From Tenggerimyces flavus (lineage in GTDB: Bacteria; Actinomycetota; Actinomycetes; Propionibacteriales; Actinopolymorphaceae): a stretch of 64,000 nucleotides of DNA. The notes beneath the pieces were generated by a model. That model was not told the DNA's origin. It did no database searches and saw nothing but the letters and a program-made list of their open reading frames with translations. Of the stretch, positions 7,864 to 16,505 are shown piece after piece (the first letter of the stretch is position 1; every line of letters begins with the position of its first letter). A program made the position numbers and the translations under genes. The stretch is from the NCBI RefSeq assembly GCF_016907715.1, contig NZ_JAFBCM010000001.1, forward strand, positions 1,922,001 to 1,986,000. The letters are read 5' to 3'.

Positions 7864-9333
7864 ATGACGCCAGGTGAGCGGGAGGGGGCTGTTGTTGGGG
7901 CTGTTCCCAAGGGCCTCTTCATCGGTGGGGAGTGGCGAGACGCTGAGGGTGGGCGGGAGCTGAAGGTCGAGGACCCTGCCACCGGTGAGGTTCTCTGCGC
8001 TGTCGCTGACGCCAGTCCCAAGGACGGCCAGCTGGCGCTGGACGCGGCGGCTGGGAGGCAGGCTGAGTGGGGGCAAACCCCGCCACGCGCGCGGTCGGAG
8101 ATTCTCTACAACGCGTTCGAGCTGCTCAAGCAGCGCCAGGAAGACCTCGCTCTGCTCATGACCCTCGAGATGGGCAAGCCCCTCGCCGAGGCGAGGGGCG
8201 AGATTCTGTACGCAGCGGAGTTCTTGAGGTGGTTCGCCGAAGAGGCCGTCCGCATCCAGGGCAGCTACCTCCCCAGCCCGGACGGCAAGAGCCGCTTCCT
8301 CGTCATGAAGCAGCCCGTCGGCACCACCCTGCTCATCACGCCCTGGAACTTCCCGATGGCCATGGGCACCCGCAAGATCGGCCCCGCCATCGCCGCTGGG
8401 TGCACGATGGTCGCCAAGCCCGCCCCGCAGACCCCTCTCAGCATGCTCGCCCTCGCCGCCATTCTCGACGAGGCCGGCCTCCCCAAGGGCGTCCTGAACG
8501 TCATCCCCACCTCCGACGCCGGCCCCGTCATGGAACCCCTCATCAAGGACCGCCGCACTCGCAAGCTCTCCTTCACCGGCTCCACCGCTGTCGGCAAGAT
8601 TCTGCTCACGCAAAGTTCCGAGCAAGTACTGAAAGTCTCGCTCGAGCTCGGCGGCAACGCCCCGTTCATAGTCTTCGACGACGCCGACCTCGACCGCGCC
8701 GTCGAGGGCGCGATGCTGGCCAAGATGCGCAACGTCGGCGAGGCTTGTACGGCGGCCAACCGCTTCTTCGTCCACGCCGACGTCGCCGACGCCTTCGCCA
8801 CCAGGTTGGCCGAACGGATGGGTGCCCTCAAGATCGGCCGCGGCACCGAGGACGGCGTCGAGATCGGTCCGCTCGTCGACGCCGCCGCTGTCGCCAAAGT
8901 TTCAACCCTGGTTGACGATGCGCGCCAGCGCGGCGCGCGTACGGTACTCGACGGCGGACCGATCGACGGCAAGGGCCACTTCTACCAGCCCACCGTCCTC
9001 GCCGACGTCCCGCCGGACGCTCGCATGGGCACCGAGGAGATCTTCGGCCCCGTCGCCCCCATCACCACCTTCACCGACGAGGACGACGTCGTCGCCCGGG
9101 CCAACTCCACCGACTTCGGCCTGATCTCCTACGTCTTCAGCCAGGACATCGACCGTGCCCTCCGGGTCGCCGAACGGATGGAGAGCGGACTCGTCGGCCT
9201 CAACTCCGGCCTGATCTCCAACCCGGCAGCGCCATTCGGCGGCGTCAAGCAGTCCGGGCTCGGCCGCGAAGGCGGCCTGATCGGCATCGACGAGTTCGTC
9301 GAGACCAAGTACGTGGGGATTCCGGTTCGATGA
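7864..9333 (+). CDS. NAD(P)-dependent aldehyde dehydrogenase, succinate-semialdehyde dehydrogenase type
   Basis: 489 residues, full length for the aldehyde dehydrogenase superfamily. It oxidises an aldehyde to the acid in the cytoplasm. Landmarks are ITPWNFP (159-164), FTGSTAVG (237-244), the catalytic base E261 in LELGGNAPF, the nucleophile C295 in GEACTAANRF, and EEIFGPVAP near the C-terminus. LEMGKPLAEA and the GEACTAANRF motif favour the GabD-like succinate-semialdehyde group, but the true substrate is uncertain. ATG follows GGGAAGGGG. The stop overlaps the next gene's ATG by four bases, so it is co-translated with a tartrate/malate-type dehydrogenase and probably works on dicarboxylate semialdehydes. 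Confidence 0.85.
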   Translation: MTPGEREGAVVGAVPKGLFIGGEWRDAEGGRELKVEDPATGEVLCAVADASPKDGQLALDAAAGRQAEWGQTPPRARSEILYNAFELLKQRQEDLALLMTLEMGKPLAEARGEILYAAEFLRWFAEEAVRIQGSYLPSPDGKSRFLVMKQPVGTTLLITPWNFPMAMGTRKIGPAIAAGCTMVAKPAPQTPLSMLALAAILDEAGLPKGVLNVIPTSDAGPVMEPLIKDRRTRKLSFTGSTAVGKILLTQSSEQVLKVSLELGGNAPFIVFDDADLDRAVEGAMLAKMRNVGEACTAANRFFVHADVADAFATRLAERMGALKIGRGTEDGVEIGPLVDAAAVAKVSTLVDDARQRGARTVLDGGPIDGKGHFYQPTVLADVPPDARMGTEEIFGPVAPITTFTDEDDVVARANSTDFGLISYVFSQDIDRALRVAERMESGLVGLNSGLISNPAAPFGGVKQSGLGREGGLIGIDEFVETKYVGIPVR

Positions 9334-10367
9334 CACGTCACCGAATCGCGGTCATCCCAGGCGACGGCATCGGCGTCGAGGTCACCGCCGAAGCCATCCG
9401 CGTGGTCGACGCTGTGGCCGACGTCGAGTGGACCAGCTTCGACTGGAGCTGTCAAAGCTACCTTGACACCGGCAAGATGATGCCCGACGACGGCCTCGAG
9501 CAGCTCCGGCCGTTCGATGCCATCCTGCTCGGCGCCGTCGGATACCCGGGCGTGCCAGACCACATCTCCCTGTGGGGCCTGCTGATTCCGATCCGCAGAG
9601 CGTTCGACCAGTACGTCAACGTACGCCCCGTCAAGCTCCTCCCCGGCGTCCAGTCGCCGCTGCGCGACCGTACCGCTGAGGACCTCCAGATGATCGTCGT
9701 CCGCGAGAACTCCGAAGGCGAGTACTCCAACGTCGGCGGCCGCCAGGGTCTCGGCGACTACGAGATGGCCTTGCAGACAGCGGTGTTCACCCGCCACGGC
9801 GTCGAACGCGTCGTCCGGTACGCCTTCGAGCTCGCCAGGCAGCAGAACCTCCCCGTCTGCTCCGCTACCAAGTCCAACGGCATCGTCCACACGATGCCCT
9901 TCTGGGACGAGGTCTTCCAGGACGTCGCCAAAGAGTACGAGGACGTGCCAAGCGAGCAGTGCCTCGCCGACGCGCTGGCCGCGCGCATGGTGATGGCGCC
10001 GCAGACGCTCGGCGTCGTCGTCGCCTCCAACCTGTTCGGCGACCTGCTCAGTGATCTCTCCGCCGCGGTGGCGGGTGGCCTCGGCATCGCCCCCGCGGCC
10101 AACCTCAACCCGCAACGCACGGCCCCGTCGATGTTCGAAGCCGTTCACGGCTCCGCACCCGACATCGCCGGCAAGGGAATCGCCAACCCCGTAGCACAAA
10201 TCCTCACCGCCGCGATGATGCTCGACCATCTCGGCGAGACCCAGGCCGCGGTGGCGATCGAGCAGGCCATCGAACGAGCACTCGCAGACCCAGGGGCAAG
10301 GACGCCCGATCTCGGAGGTTCCGCCACGACCAGAGGGAGCGCGGACGCGATCATCGCGGCCCTATAG
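9330..10367 (+). CDS. Tartrate/D-malate dehydrogenase family decarboxylating dehydrogenase
   Basis: 345 residues of the isocitrate/isopropylmalate dehydrogenase fold. The member oxidises a 2-hydroxyacid such as tartrate or D-malate, with NAD and a divalent metal, often with decarboxylation. HRIAVIPGDGIGVEV starts the Rossmann-like core. GVPDHISLWGLLIPIRR is the signature that separates tartrate/D-malate enzymes from isopropylmalate enzymes. VRENSEGEYSNVGG and EAVHGSAPDIAGKGIANP complete the family pattern, and the metal-binding aspartates near LFGDLLSDLSA are present. It shares an ATGA overlap with the upstream aldehyde dehydrogenase, and an MFS gene starts five bases after its stop, suggesting one operon. 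Confidence 0.85.
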   Translation: MTRHRIAVIPGDGIGVEVTAEAIRVVDAVADVEWTSFDWSCQSYLDTGKMMPDDGLEQLRPFDAILLGAVGYPGVPDHISLWGLLIPIRRAFDQYVNVRPVKLLPGVQSPLRDRTAEDLQMIVVRENSEGEYSNVGGRQGLGDYEMALQTAVFTRHGVERVVRYAFELARQQNLPVCSATKSNGIVHTMPFWDEVFQDVAKEYEDVPSEQCLADALAARMVMAPQTLGVVVASNLFGDLLSDLSAAVAGGLGIAPAANLNPQRTAPSMFEAVHGSAPDIAGKGIANPVAQILTAAMMLDHLGETQAAVAIEQAIERALADPGARTPDLGGSATTRGSADAIIAAL

Positions 10368-10372
10368 ACCAC

Positions 10373-11656
10373 ATGTCAGATCCCAGCGAGACAAAGAAGA
10401 AACCGTCACGCCTCCGCGGCATGGTCATGGACACCAGGCCGCTGCGCTACGCGCCGTACCGCAGGCTCTGGACGTCCTCGATCATCACGGCGGTCGGCAG
10501 CCAGCTGACCGCGGTCGCGGTGCCGCTCCAGATCTACGACATGACCCACTCGTCGGCCTACATCGGCCTGTCCGCGGTCTTCGCGCTCGTCCCGCTGGTC
10601 ATCTTCGGCTTGTGGGGTGGGGCGATCGCCGACGCGGTCGACCGCCGCAAGCTCATGCTCGTCACCAACACCGGCATCGCGGTCACCAGCCTGCTGTTCT
10701 TCGTACAGGCCGCGCTGGGCCTCGAGTCGATCTGGCTGCTGTTCATCCTCCTCGCCTTCCAGCAGGCCTGTGCCGGCGCCAACCAGCCGGCGCGAAGTGC
10801 GTCCATCCCGCGGCTCGTCCCGCTCGAGCTGCTGCCGGCAGCGAACGCGATGGGCTCCACGGTCTTCCAGGGCGGAGCGATCGTCGGCCCGCTGCTCGCC
10901 GGCGCGCTGATCCCGGTCGTCGGCCTGTCCACGATGTACCTCGTCGACGCGATCGCGCTCACCGCGACGCTCTGGGCCGTCTGGAAGCTGCCCCCGATCC
11001 CGCCGCTCGGCACGGCGGCGCGACGCGCTGGCATCCGCGAGATCTTCCACGGGTTCGCCTATCTGGTCAAGCAGAAGATCGTGCTGGTCGGCTTCCTCGC
11101 CGACATCATCGCGATGGTCTTCGGCATGCCCCGCGCCCTGTTTCCGCAAATCGCGACCGAAACTTTCGGCGATCCGGCGAGCGGCGGTCTCGCGATCGGC
11201 TTCCTGTACGCCGCAATACCGGTAGGCGCGCTGATCGGCGGACTACTTTCCGGAACGTTCTCGAGAATCCGAAGACACGGCGCGGCGGTCGCCGTCGCGG
11301 TCGGCGTCTGGGGCGTCGCCATGATCGGCTTCGGCCTGTCGAACACGCTCTGGCTCGCGGTGTTCTTCCTCGCAATCGGGGGCGCGGCCGACCTGGTCAG
11401 CATGGTGTTCCGCGGAACGATCATGCAGCAGGCCGCGACCGACGAGATGCGCGGCCGCCTGCAGGGTACGCACACCGTCGTCGTGGTCGGCGGACCGCGG
11501 CTCGCCGACATGCTGCACGGTGGCATCGGCGCCGCCGCCGGAACCACGATCGCGGTCAGCGGCGGAGGCGTCCTCGTCGTCGTCGCGATGGCCGCGACCC
11601 TGCTGTTGTTCCCGATCTTCTGGCGCTACCGCGCGGCCGACCCGGTCAAGGAGTGA
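10373..11656 (+). CDS. MFS transporter, EntS/MFS_3-like exporter
   Basis: 427 residues with about twelve hydrophobic segments. The MFS loop motif is seen as GGAIADAVDRRKLMLV between segments 2 and 3 and as GLLSGTFSRIRRHG in the second half. LRYAPYRRLWTSSIITAVGSQLTAVAVPLQIYDMT is typical of the EntS-like drug/siderophore exporter group; the first part of this run is what I rely on. It starts five bases after the dehydrogenase gene, so it probably belongs to that operon, and its end overlaps the convergent tetR gene by 11 bases. Substrate is unknown. A role in export is inferred from the subfamily only. Confidence 0.8.
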   Translation: MSDPSETKKKPSRLRGMVMDTRPLRYAPYRRLWTSSIITAVGSQLTAVAVPLQIYDMTHSSAYIGLSAVFALVPLVIFGLWGGAIADAVDRRKLMLVTNTGIAVTSLLFFVQAALGLESIWLLFILLAFQQACAGANQPARSASIPRLVPLELLPAANAMGSTVFQGGAIVGPLLAGALIPVVGLSTMYLVDAIALTATLWAVWKLPPIPPLGTAARRAGIREIFHGFAYLVKQKIVLVGFLADIIAMVFGMPRALFPQIATETFGDPASGGLAIGFLYAAIPVGALIGGLLSGTFSRIRRHGAAVAVAVGVWGVAMIGFGLSNTLWLAVFFLAIGGAADLVSMVFRGTIMQQAATDEMRGRLQGTHTVVVVGGPRLADMLHGGIGAAAGTTIAVSGGGVLVVVAMAATLLLFPIFWRYRAADPVKE

Positions 11657-12242
11657 CCAGCCGCACGAGCTGCTCGGCACACCACCGCCGGAACTCCGGC
11701 GACCGCGGATCGAGACCAGAGATCCCCTGCACGTGTTGGGGAAGCGCGATCGGTGCGAACGTGACCGCATAGGACAGCAACAACAGGAATGCCGGGTCGA
11801 TCGCGTCGGTGACCTCGCCGTCCCGCTGCCGTTGGGCCATCCGTTCGACCGCGGAACGCAGCCCCGCGACGAGCTGCGAGTCCGGCGCTTCGTCGCCCAG
11901 CGCGTTCCACACGACGAGCCGCGACCAGTCCGGGTCGTCCAGCACGACGTCGAGGTACGTCGAGACCGACGAGGCGTAGCTCTCGCTCTGCTCACCGCGG
12001 GCGGCTTCCGCCGAACGCCAGCGCGCACGGAGCTCGTTCAGCACCCCCTGCTTCCCGCCGAAGTAGTACGAGATCAACTGCTGGTTGACACCGGCACGTT
12101 CGGCGATCGACGCCGTACGCGCGCCGGCGAAGCCCTTCGTGCCGAACTCCGCAAGCGCTGCTCGCAGGATCGCCTCGCGGGTCTGCTCGGCCGCTCGCCC
12201 GCGCTCTTCGGCGGACGGCGCGCGTCGGGGACGAGTCGCCAT
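11646..12242 (-). CDS. TetR-family transcriptional regulator
   Basis: 198 residues. The N-terminal helix-turn-helix spans about residues 17-62: TREAILRAALAEFGTKGF, then TASIAERAGVNQQLISYYFGGKQ, a textbook TetR recognition helix. The C-terminal part (VVLDDPDWSRLVVWNAL and following) is the ligand and dimer domain. The ATG at 12242 is followed by RPRR, usual for the family. It is divergent from a quinone-oxidoreductase-like gene with a 68-base shared control region containing two dyads that overlap both promoters. It probably represses itself and that gene. It may also affect the MFS gene that converges on it. Confidence 0.88.
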   Translation of the reverse strand: MATRPRRAPSAEERGRAAEQTREAILRAALAEFGTKGFAGARTASIAERAGVNQQLISYYFGGKQGVLNELRARWRSAEAARGEQSESYASSVSTYLDVVLDDPDWSRLVVWNALGDEAPDSQLVAGLRSAVERMAQRQRDGEVTDAIDPAFLLLLSYAVTFAPIALPQHVQGISGLDPRSPEFRRWCAEQLVRLVTP

Positions 12243-12250
12243 GGCACGAG

Positions 12251-12303
12251 ACGATAGCGAGTCAATCAACTAGTTGACAAGTGTCATTCAAACGATTGAC
12301 ACT
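12251..12303. promoter_or_regulatory. Divergent back-to-back promoters with overlapping -35 boxes
   Basis: Rightward: TTGACA at 12274-12279, an 18-base spacer, GACACT at 12298-12303, then seven bases to the ATG at 12311, so the transcript would be almost leaderless. Leftward: TTGTCA (complement of 12275-12280), an 18-base spacer, TATCGT (complement of 12251-12256), then eight bases to the tetR ATG. The two -35 boxes overlap by five bases. Confidence 0.6.
12266..12299. promoter_or_regulatory. Tandem TetR operator candidates
   Basis: TCAACTAGTTGA at 12266-12277 is a perfect palindrome. TCAAACGATTGA at 12288-12299 has the same TCAA/TTGA arms. They are 22 bases apart, two helical turns. The first covers the shared -35 boxes and the second reaches the rightward -10, so one regulator dimer pair could shut both promoters. 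Confidence 0.6.
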
Positions 12304-12310
12304 CGACGGC

Positions 12311-13204
12311 ATGAGCGAAGCAGTGGTCTTCACCGAGTACGGCCCACCCGAAGTGCTCCACGTCGTCGACCTCGAGCCGCGCGAGCCGGGACCGCGCGAG
12401 GTCCGGGTGCGAGTCAGGGCAGCGGGCGTGCAGCCGTTCGACAACCTGTTCCGTAGCGGAGCGACCAAGGGCTACGTCCCGGCGAAATTTCCGCAGCAGA
12501 CCGGCAACGAGCTCGCGGGCGTCGTCGAAAGTATCGGCGCGGAGGTGACCGAGTTCCGAGAAGGCGACGAGGTCCTCGGATGGGTCGCGCTGGCCGCGTT
12601 TGCCGAGCACGCGATCGTCCCCGCCGACCAGCTCGTCGCCAAGCCAACGACGATGCCGTGGGCAGAAGCCGGCGCGCTGTCGGCGTCCGGGCAGACAGCG
12701 CACACCGCGTTGGCGATCCTCGGCGTGACCAGGGGCGAGACCGTCCTGATCCACGCCGCGGCCGGTGGTGTCGGCAGCATGGCGGTCCAGATCGCCGTGG
12801 CCCAGGGCGCGCACGTCATCGGGACCGCGAGCGCACGCAACCACGACTACCTCTGCGGTCTCCGCGCGATCCCCGTCCAGTACGGCGACGGCCTGCTCGA
12901 CAGGGTCCCCAGCCGGCCGGACGCCGTCCTCGACGCCATCGGCACCGACGAGTCGCTGCGGGCATCCGCGAAGCTCGCGAGCAGGATCGGGACAGTCGCG
13001 TTCAACCCGCTCGCCGCGCAGCTCGGCGTCCGCCAACTGAGCACCGACCGGTCGACGCGACGCCTCCAGGCGTTGGTCGACCTGTACGAGGCAGGTCAGC
13101 TGAGAGTCCACGTCCAGAGCACGTACGGCCTCCGCGAAGCAGCAGCCGCGCATCGCGAGGTCGAGACCGGCCATGTTCGCGGCAAGGTAGTCCTGATGCC
13201 CTGA
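12311..13204 (+). CDS. NADP-dependent zinc-less alcohol dehydrogenase / quinone oxidoreductase
   Basis: 297 residues of the MDR superfamily, quinone oxidoreductase branch, which reduces quinones or enones with NADPH. GRE-like N-terminal strands contain AAGVQPFDNLFRSG, then NELAGVVESIGAEVTEFREGDEV. The nucleotide-binding motif is AAAGGVGSMAVQIA. No zinc-binding cysteine set is present. The ATG at 12311 lies seven bases after a -10-like GACACT box and fits the family start. Divergent tetR and shared dyads indicate inducible expression by a TetR ligand, typically an electrophile or aromatic compound (inference). The last residues run to KVVLMP, the usual family end. Confidence 0.85.
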   Translation: MSEAVVFTEYGPPEVLHVVDLEPREPGPREVRVRVRAAGVQPFDNLFRSGATKGYVPAKFPQQTGNELAGVVESIGAEVTEFREGDEVLGWVALAAFAEHAIVPADQLVAKPTTMPWAEAGALSASGQTAHTALAILGVTRGETVLIHAAAGGVGSMAVQIAVAQGAHVIGTASARNHDYLCGLRAIPVQYGDGLLDRVPSRPDAVLDAIGTDESLRASAKLASRIGTVAFNPLAAQLGVRQLSTDRSTRRLQALVDLYEAGQLRVHVQSTYGLREAAAAHREVETGHVRGKVVLMP

Positions 13205-13224
13205 CCGCGGCGACACTGGCAGGC

Positions 13225-14619
13225 ATGGCCGATGCCGCTGATCTGTCCGCGTCCGAGCTCCTCGCCGCCTACGCCGCCAAGCAGCTGTCACCCGTCGAGG
13301 CCACGCGAGCGGCACTCGCCCGCATCGAGGCACGCGACCAGGAGCTCAACGCGTTCTGCCTGCTCGACGAGGAAGGCGCCCTCGAAGCAGCGAGAGAGTC
13401 CGAACGCCGTTGGCAGCAAGGCGAACCGGACGGCCTGCTCGACGGCGTACCCACCGCGATCAAGGACATCGTCCTCACCCGCGACTGGCCCACACTCCGC
13501 GGCTCCCGCACCATCGATCCCCAAGGGCCATGGGAAGAGGACGCCCCCACGGTCGCCAGACTGCGCGAGCACAGGGCGATCTTCGTCGGCAAGACCACCA
13601 CCCCCGAGCTCGGCTGGAAGGGCGTCACGGACAGCCCGCTCACCGGCATCACGAGGAACCCGCACGACCCCACCAGGACGCCCGGCGGCAGCAGCGGCGG
13701 CAGCGCGGTCGCCGTCCAGACCGGCATGGCCGCGCTCGCGATCGGGACCGACGGCGGCGGCTCGATCCGCATCCCCGCGGGCTTCACCGGCGTCGTCGGG
13801 TTCAAGCCGACTTTCGGAAGGGTGCCGATCTACCCGCCGTCCGCGTTCGGCACGCTCTCCCACGCCGGTCCGATCGCCCGTACGGTCGAGGACGCCGCCC
13901 GCATGCTCGACGTGCTCAGCCGCCCAGACCCGCGCGACTGGTCCGGCCTCCCGCCGACGCAAGGCAGCTACCTCGACGCGCTCACCGAAGGCGTCGAAGG
14001 CATGCGCATCGCGTTCAGCCCCACGCTCGGCTACGTCCACAACGACCCGCAGGTCGAGGCGCACGTACGCAAAGCCGCCCACGTCTTCGCCGAACGCGGA
14101 GCCGACGTCGACGAGACCGACCCCGGCTTCCACGACCCGATCCGAGCGTTCGAGGTCCTCTGGTACGCCGGCGCGGCAGCCAGCGTCGCCACCATGACCG
14201 ACGAGCAACGCGAGCTGATCGACGAAGGTCTCGCCGAGATCGCCCACCAGGGCAGCGCACTCACCGCCCTCGACTACCTCGCCGCCACCAAGGAACGCAC
14301 GGACCTCGGCGAACGCATGGGCCGCTTCCACCAGACGCACGACCTGCTGCTCACCCCGACGCTCCCGATCACCGCGTTCGAAGCCGGCCGAGAGTCCCCC
14401 GACGGCGAACGGTGGATGACCTGGACCCCGTTCACCTACCCGTTCAACCTCACCCAGCAGCCCGCCATCTCCGTCCCCTGCGGCCAGGACGCGAACGGCC
14501 TCCCCGTAGGCCTGCAGATCGTCGGCGCCCGCCATGCCGAGCGGCAGGTACTCGCGGCGGCAGCGGTCTTCCGCGAAGATGCCGAAGCGAGTACGGTGCG
14601 TACCGCTGCGTCTCCGTAG
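13225..14619 (+). CDS. Amidase, amidase-signature family
   Basis: 464 residues, complete. The Ser-cisSer-Lys triad of amidase-signature enzymes is present: K80 in GVPTAIKDIV, the serine pair 156-157 in TPGGSSGGSA, and S180 in GTDGGGSIRIPA. Such enzymes hydrolyse carboxamides in the cytoplasm; here there is no GatB/GatC partner and the C-terminal half (GRESPDGERWMTWTPFTYPFN, read in part) resembles catabolic amidases, not the tRNA amidotransferase. The ATG at 13225 lies 20 bases after the stop of the quinone-oxidoreductase-like gene, so co-transcription is likely. Substrate is unknown. Confidence 0.88.
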   Translation: MADAADLSASELLAAYAAKQLSPVEATRAALARIEARDQELNAFCLLDEEGALEAARESERRWQQGEPDGLLDGVPTAIKDIVLTRDWPTLRGSRTIDPQGPWEEDAPTVARLREHRAIFVGKTTTPELGWKGVTDSPLTGITRNPHDPTRTPGGSSGGSAVAVQTGMAALAIGTDGGGSIRIPAGFTGVVGFKPTFGRVPIYPPSAFGTLSHAGPIARTVEDAARMLDVLSRPDPRDWSGLPPTQGSYLDALTEGVEGMRIAFSPTLGYVHNDPQVEAHVRKAAHVFAERGADVDETDPGFHDPIRAFEVLWYAGAAASVATMTDEQRELIDEGLAEIAHQGSALTALDYLAATKERTDLGERMGRFHQTHDLLLTPTLPITAFEAGRESPDGERWMTWTPFTYPFNLTQQPAISVPCGQDANGLPVGLQIVGARHAERQVLAAAAVFREDAEASTVRTAASP

Positions 14620-14640
14620 CGTGACCATGGGGGAGGGCCC

Positions 14641-16398
14641 ATGCGCCGACTCGTCGTCGCCGCCACCGCATCCGTCGCCGTCGCGGCCGGGCTGATCACG
14701 GCCCCGACCGCCGTCGCGGGCACGTACGCCAAGACAGCGGTCACGATCCAGACGCACGTCGGCCCAGACGAGGCCACGACCTGCGAGATCGAGGCCGACC
14801 TGTACGTCCCGGACACCGCGACGAGCCAGAGCAAGCAGCCCGCGATCCTCACCACGCACGGCTTCGGCGGCAGCAAGGCCGACCAGGAGCCGTTCGCGCG
14901 CATGCTCGCCCAGCGCGACTACGTCGTGCTCGCGTACTCCGGCCTCGGCTTCGGCGGCAGCCAGTGCAAGATCCACCTCGATGACCCCGACTGGGACGGC
15001 AAGGCCGCGAGTCAGCTCGTCGACTACCTCGCGAGCCTCGACGTCGTGGCACTCGACGCGCAAGGCGACCCGAAGGTCGGCATGTTCGGCGGCTCGTACG
15101 GCGGCGGTGTGCAGTTCGCCGCGGCCAAGGACGACAAGCGGATCGACGCGCTGATCCCCGTGATCACGTGGAACAACCTCGAGTACGCGCTCGGCCCGAA
15201 CAACGCCGACTTCGAGGCCGGCGTCACGCCCGACACGTACGGCGTCTTCAAGCGGGTCTGGGCCGACCTGTTCGCGGTGTTCGGCGTGCTGCGCGGGCTC
15301 GAGTACGGCCTCGGCGACCCGCGGAGGCTGGTCGGCTGCCCGAACTTCGTCGACCAGGTCTGCCCGACGATCATCCAGGCGAACGTGTTCGGCTACCTCA
15401 CCCCGGAAGGCCGCGCGCTGCTCAGGCACGCCTCGGTCGCGTCGTTCATCGACGAGATCAAGACGCCCACGTTGCTGATCCAGGGCCAGGACGACACGCT
15501 GTTCAACCTCCAGGAAGCGATCGCGACGTACCGCGGCCTCAAGGAGAACGGCACGCCAGTACGGATGATCTGGCAGTCCTGGGGCCACTCCGGCGCCGCG
15601 CCAGCGGAAGGCGAGTTCGACCCGTCGATGACGCGCGATCCCGAGACGACGTACCTCGGCCGCCGCGTGCTCGACTGGTTCGCGTTCTGGCTGCGCGACG
15701 ACGACTCCAAACAGCTCGGCCCGCAGATCGCGTACTTCCGCGACTGGATCGAGTACGACGGGTCGAAGCCCGAAGGAGCCGAACCCGCTTACGGGACAGC
15801 GAATCAGTACCCCGTCGGCAGCACGCAGCAGCTCTACCTGTCCGGCAACCGCACGTTGACACCGAACGGGAACGCGATCGTCGCCGGCAAGCAGACGTAC
15901 GCCAACCTGCCCGCTGGCGTGCCCTCGTCGTACTCCGAGCTGCCGCCGTTCGACCTCGACGCGGCCCCGTTCGACCTCCCCGGCTCGGCCGCGACCTGGA
16001 CCACGGCGCCGCTGCGAGAGAACGTCCACACCGTCGGCGTCCCCACGCTCGACGTCAAGCTGACCTCGCCGGTCGCCTCACTCACCCAGCTCGGCGGAAC
16101 GGGTGGGCAGCTCGTCGTGTTCGCCAAGATCTACGACGTCGCGCCCGACGGCAAGGTCGAGCTCGTCGACCGGCTCGTCTCGCCGGCCCGCATCGAGGAC
16201 GTGAACGAGCCGGTCCGCATCGAGCTGCCCGGCGTCGTGCACCGGTACGAGGCGGGGAACCGGATCCGCGTGGTCCTCTCGGCGAGCGACTCCGCGTACG
16301 GCGGCAACCTGTCCGTGCTCCCCGTGAGCGTGAAGACCGCGGCGGGCTCCGTCCCGGTGCTCACGCTGCCCGTGTCCGGGGACGGCCGGGTCGGCTGA
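14641..16398 (+). CDS. Secreted CocE/NonD-type alpha/beta hydrolase (S15 peptidase-like)
   Basis: 585 residues from an ATG preceded by GGGGGAGGG. Residues 1-27 are a signal peptide (cleavage near AVAG). The alpha/beta hydrolase domain contains HGFGGSKADQEPF, the nucleophile S152 in FGGSYGGG, the acid in LIQGQDDTLF and the histidine in WQSWGHSG. The last 200 residues form the jelly-roll domain of X-Pro dipeptidyl-peptidase/CocE proteins (TLDVKLTSPVASL, then VRIELPGVVHRYEAGNRIR). It should act outside the cell on peptides or esters. It lies 21 bases downstream of the amidase, on the same strand. Exact substrate cannot be read from the sequence. Confidence 0.85.
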   Translation: MRRLVVAATASVAVAAGLITAPTAVAGTYAKTAVTIQTHVGPDEATTCEIEADLYVPDTATSQSKQPAILTTHGFGGSKADQEPFARMLAQRDYVVLAYSGLGFGGSQCKIHLDDPDWDGKAASQLVDYLASLDVVALDAQGDPKVGMFGGSYGGGVQFAAAKDDKRIDALIPVITWNNLEYALGPNNADFEAGVTPDTYGVFKRVWADLFAVFGVLRGLEYGLGDPRRLVGCPNFVDQVCPTIIQANVFGYLTPEGRALLRHASVASFIDEIKTPTLLIQGQDDTLFNLQEAIATYRGLKENGTPVRMIWQSWGHSGAAPAEGEFDPSMTRDPETTYLGRRVLDWFAFWLRDDDSKQLGPQIAYFRDWIEYDGSKPEGAEPAYGTANQYPVGSTQQLYLSGNRTLTPNGNAIVAGKQTYANLPAGVPSSYSELPPFDLDAAPFDLPGSAATWTTAPLRENVHTVGVPTLDVKLTSPVASLTQLGGTGGQLVVFAKIYDVAPDGKVELVDRLVSPARIEDVNEPVRIELPGVVHRYEAGNRIRVVLSASDSAYGGNLSVLPVSVKTAAGSVPVLTLPVSGDGRVG

Positions 16399-16505
16399 GG
16401 TTTCAGCCGGGCGCATGACTTAGGTCGCCCTTCGTTCATCTTCGACCCCAAGGCTGGCAGGTGCGGGGGGTAGGTCAGCCATGCATCAAGGGAGGGGTCG
16501 CCCCC

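Noticed and set aside
11155-11168. GAAACTTTC-like palindrome inside the MFS gene as an operator
   Set aside because: It is deep in a coding region with no promoter; similar chance sites occur in other coding regions (for example near 58045).
13288-16029. A 913-codon open frame on the minus strand
   Set aside because: It lies antisense to the amidase and CocE-type hydrolase, which have clear catalytic motifs. Its translation is Arg/Val/Glu-rich with no family features, as expected for a shadow frame in high-GC DNA.
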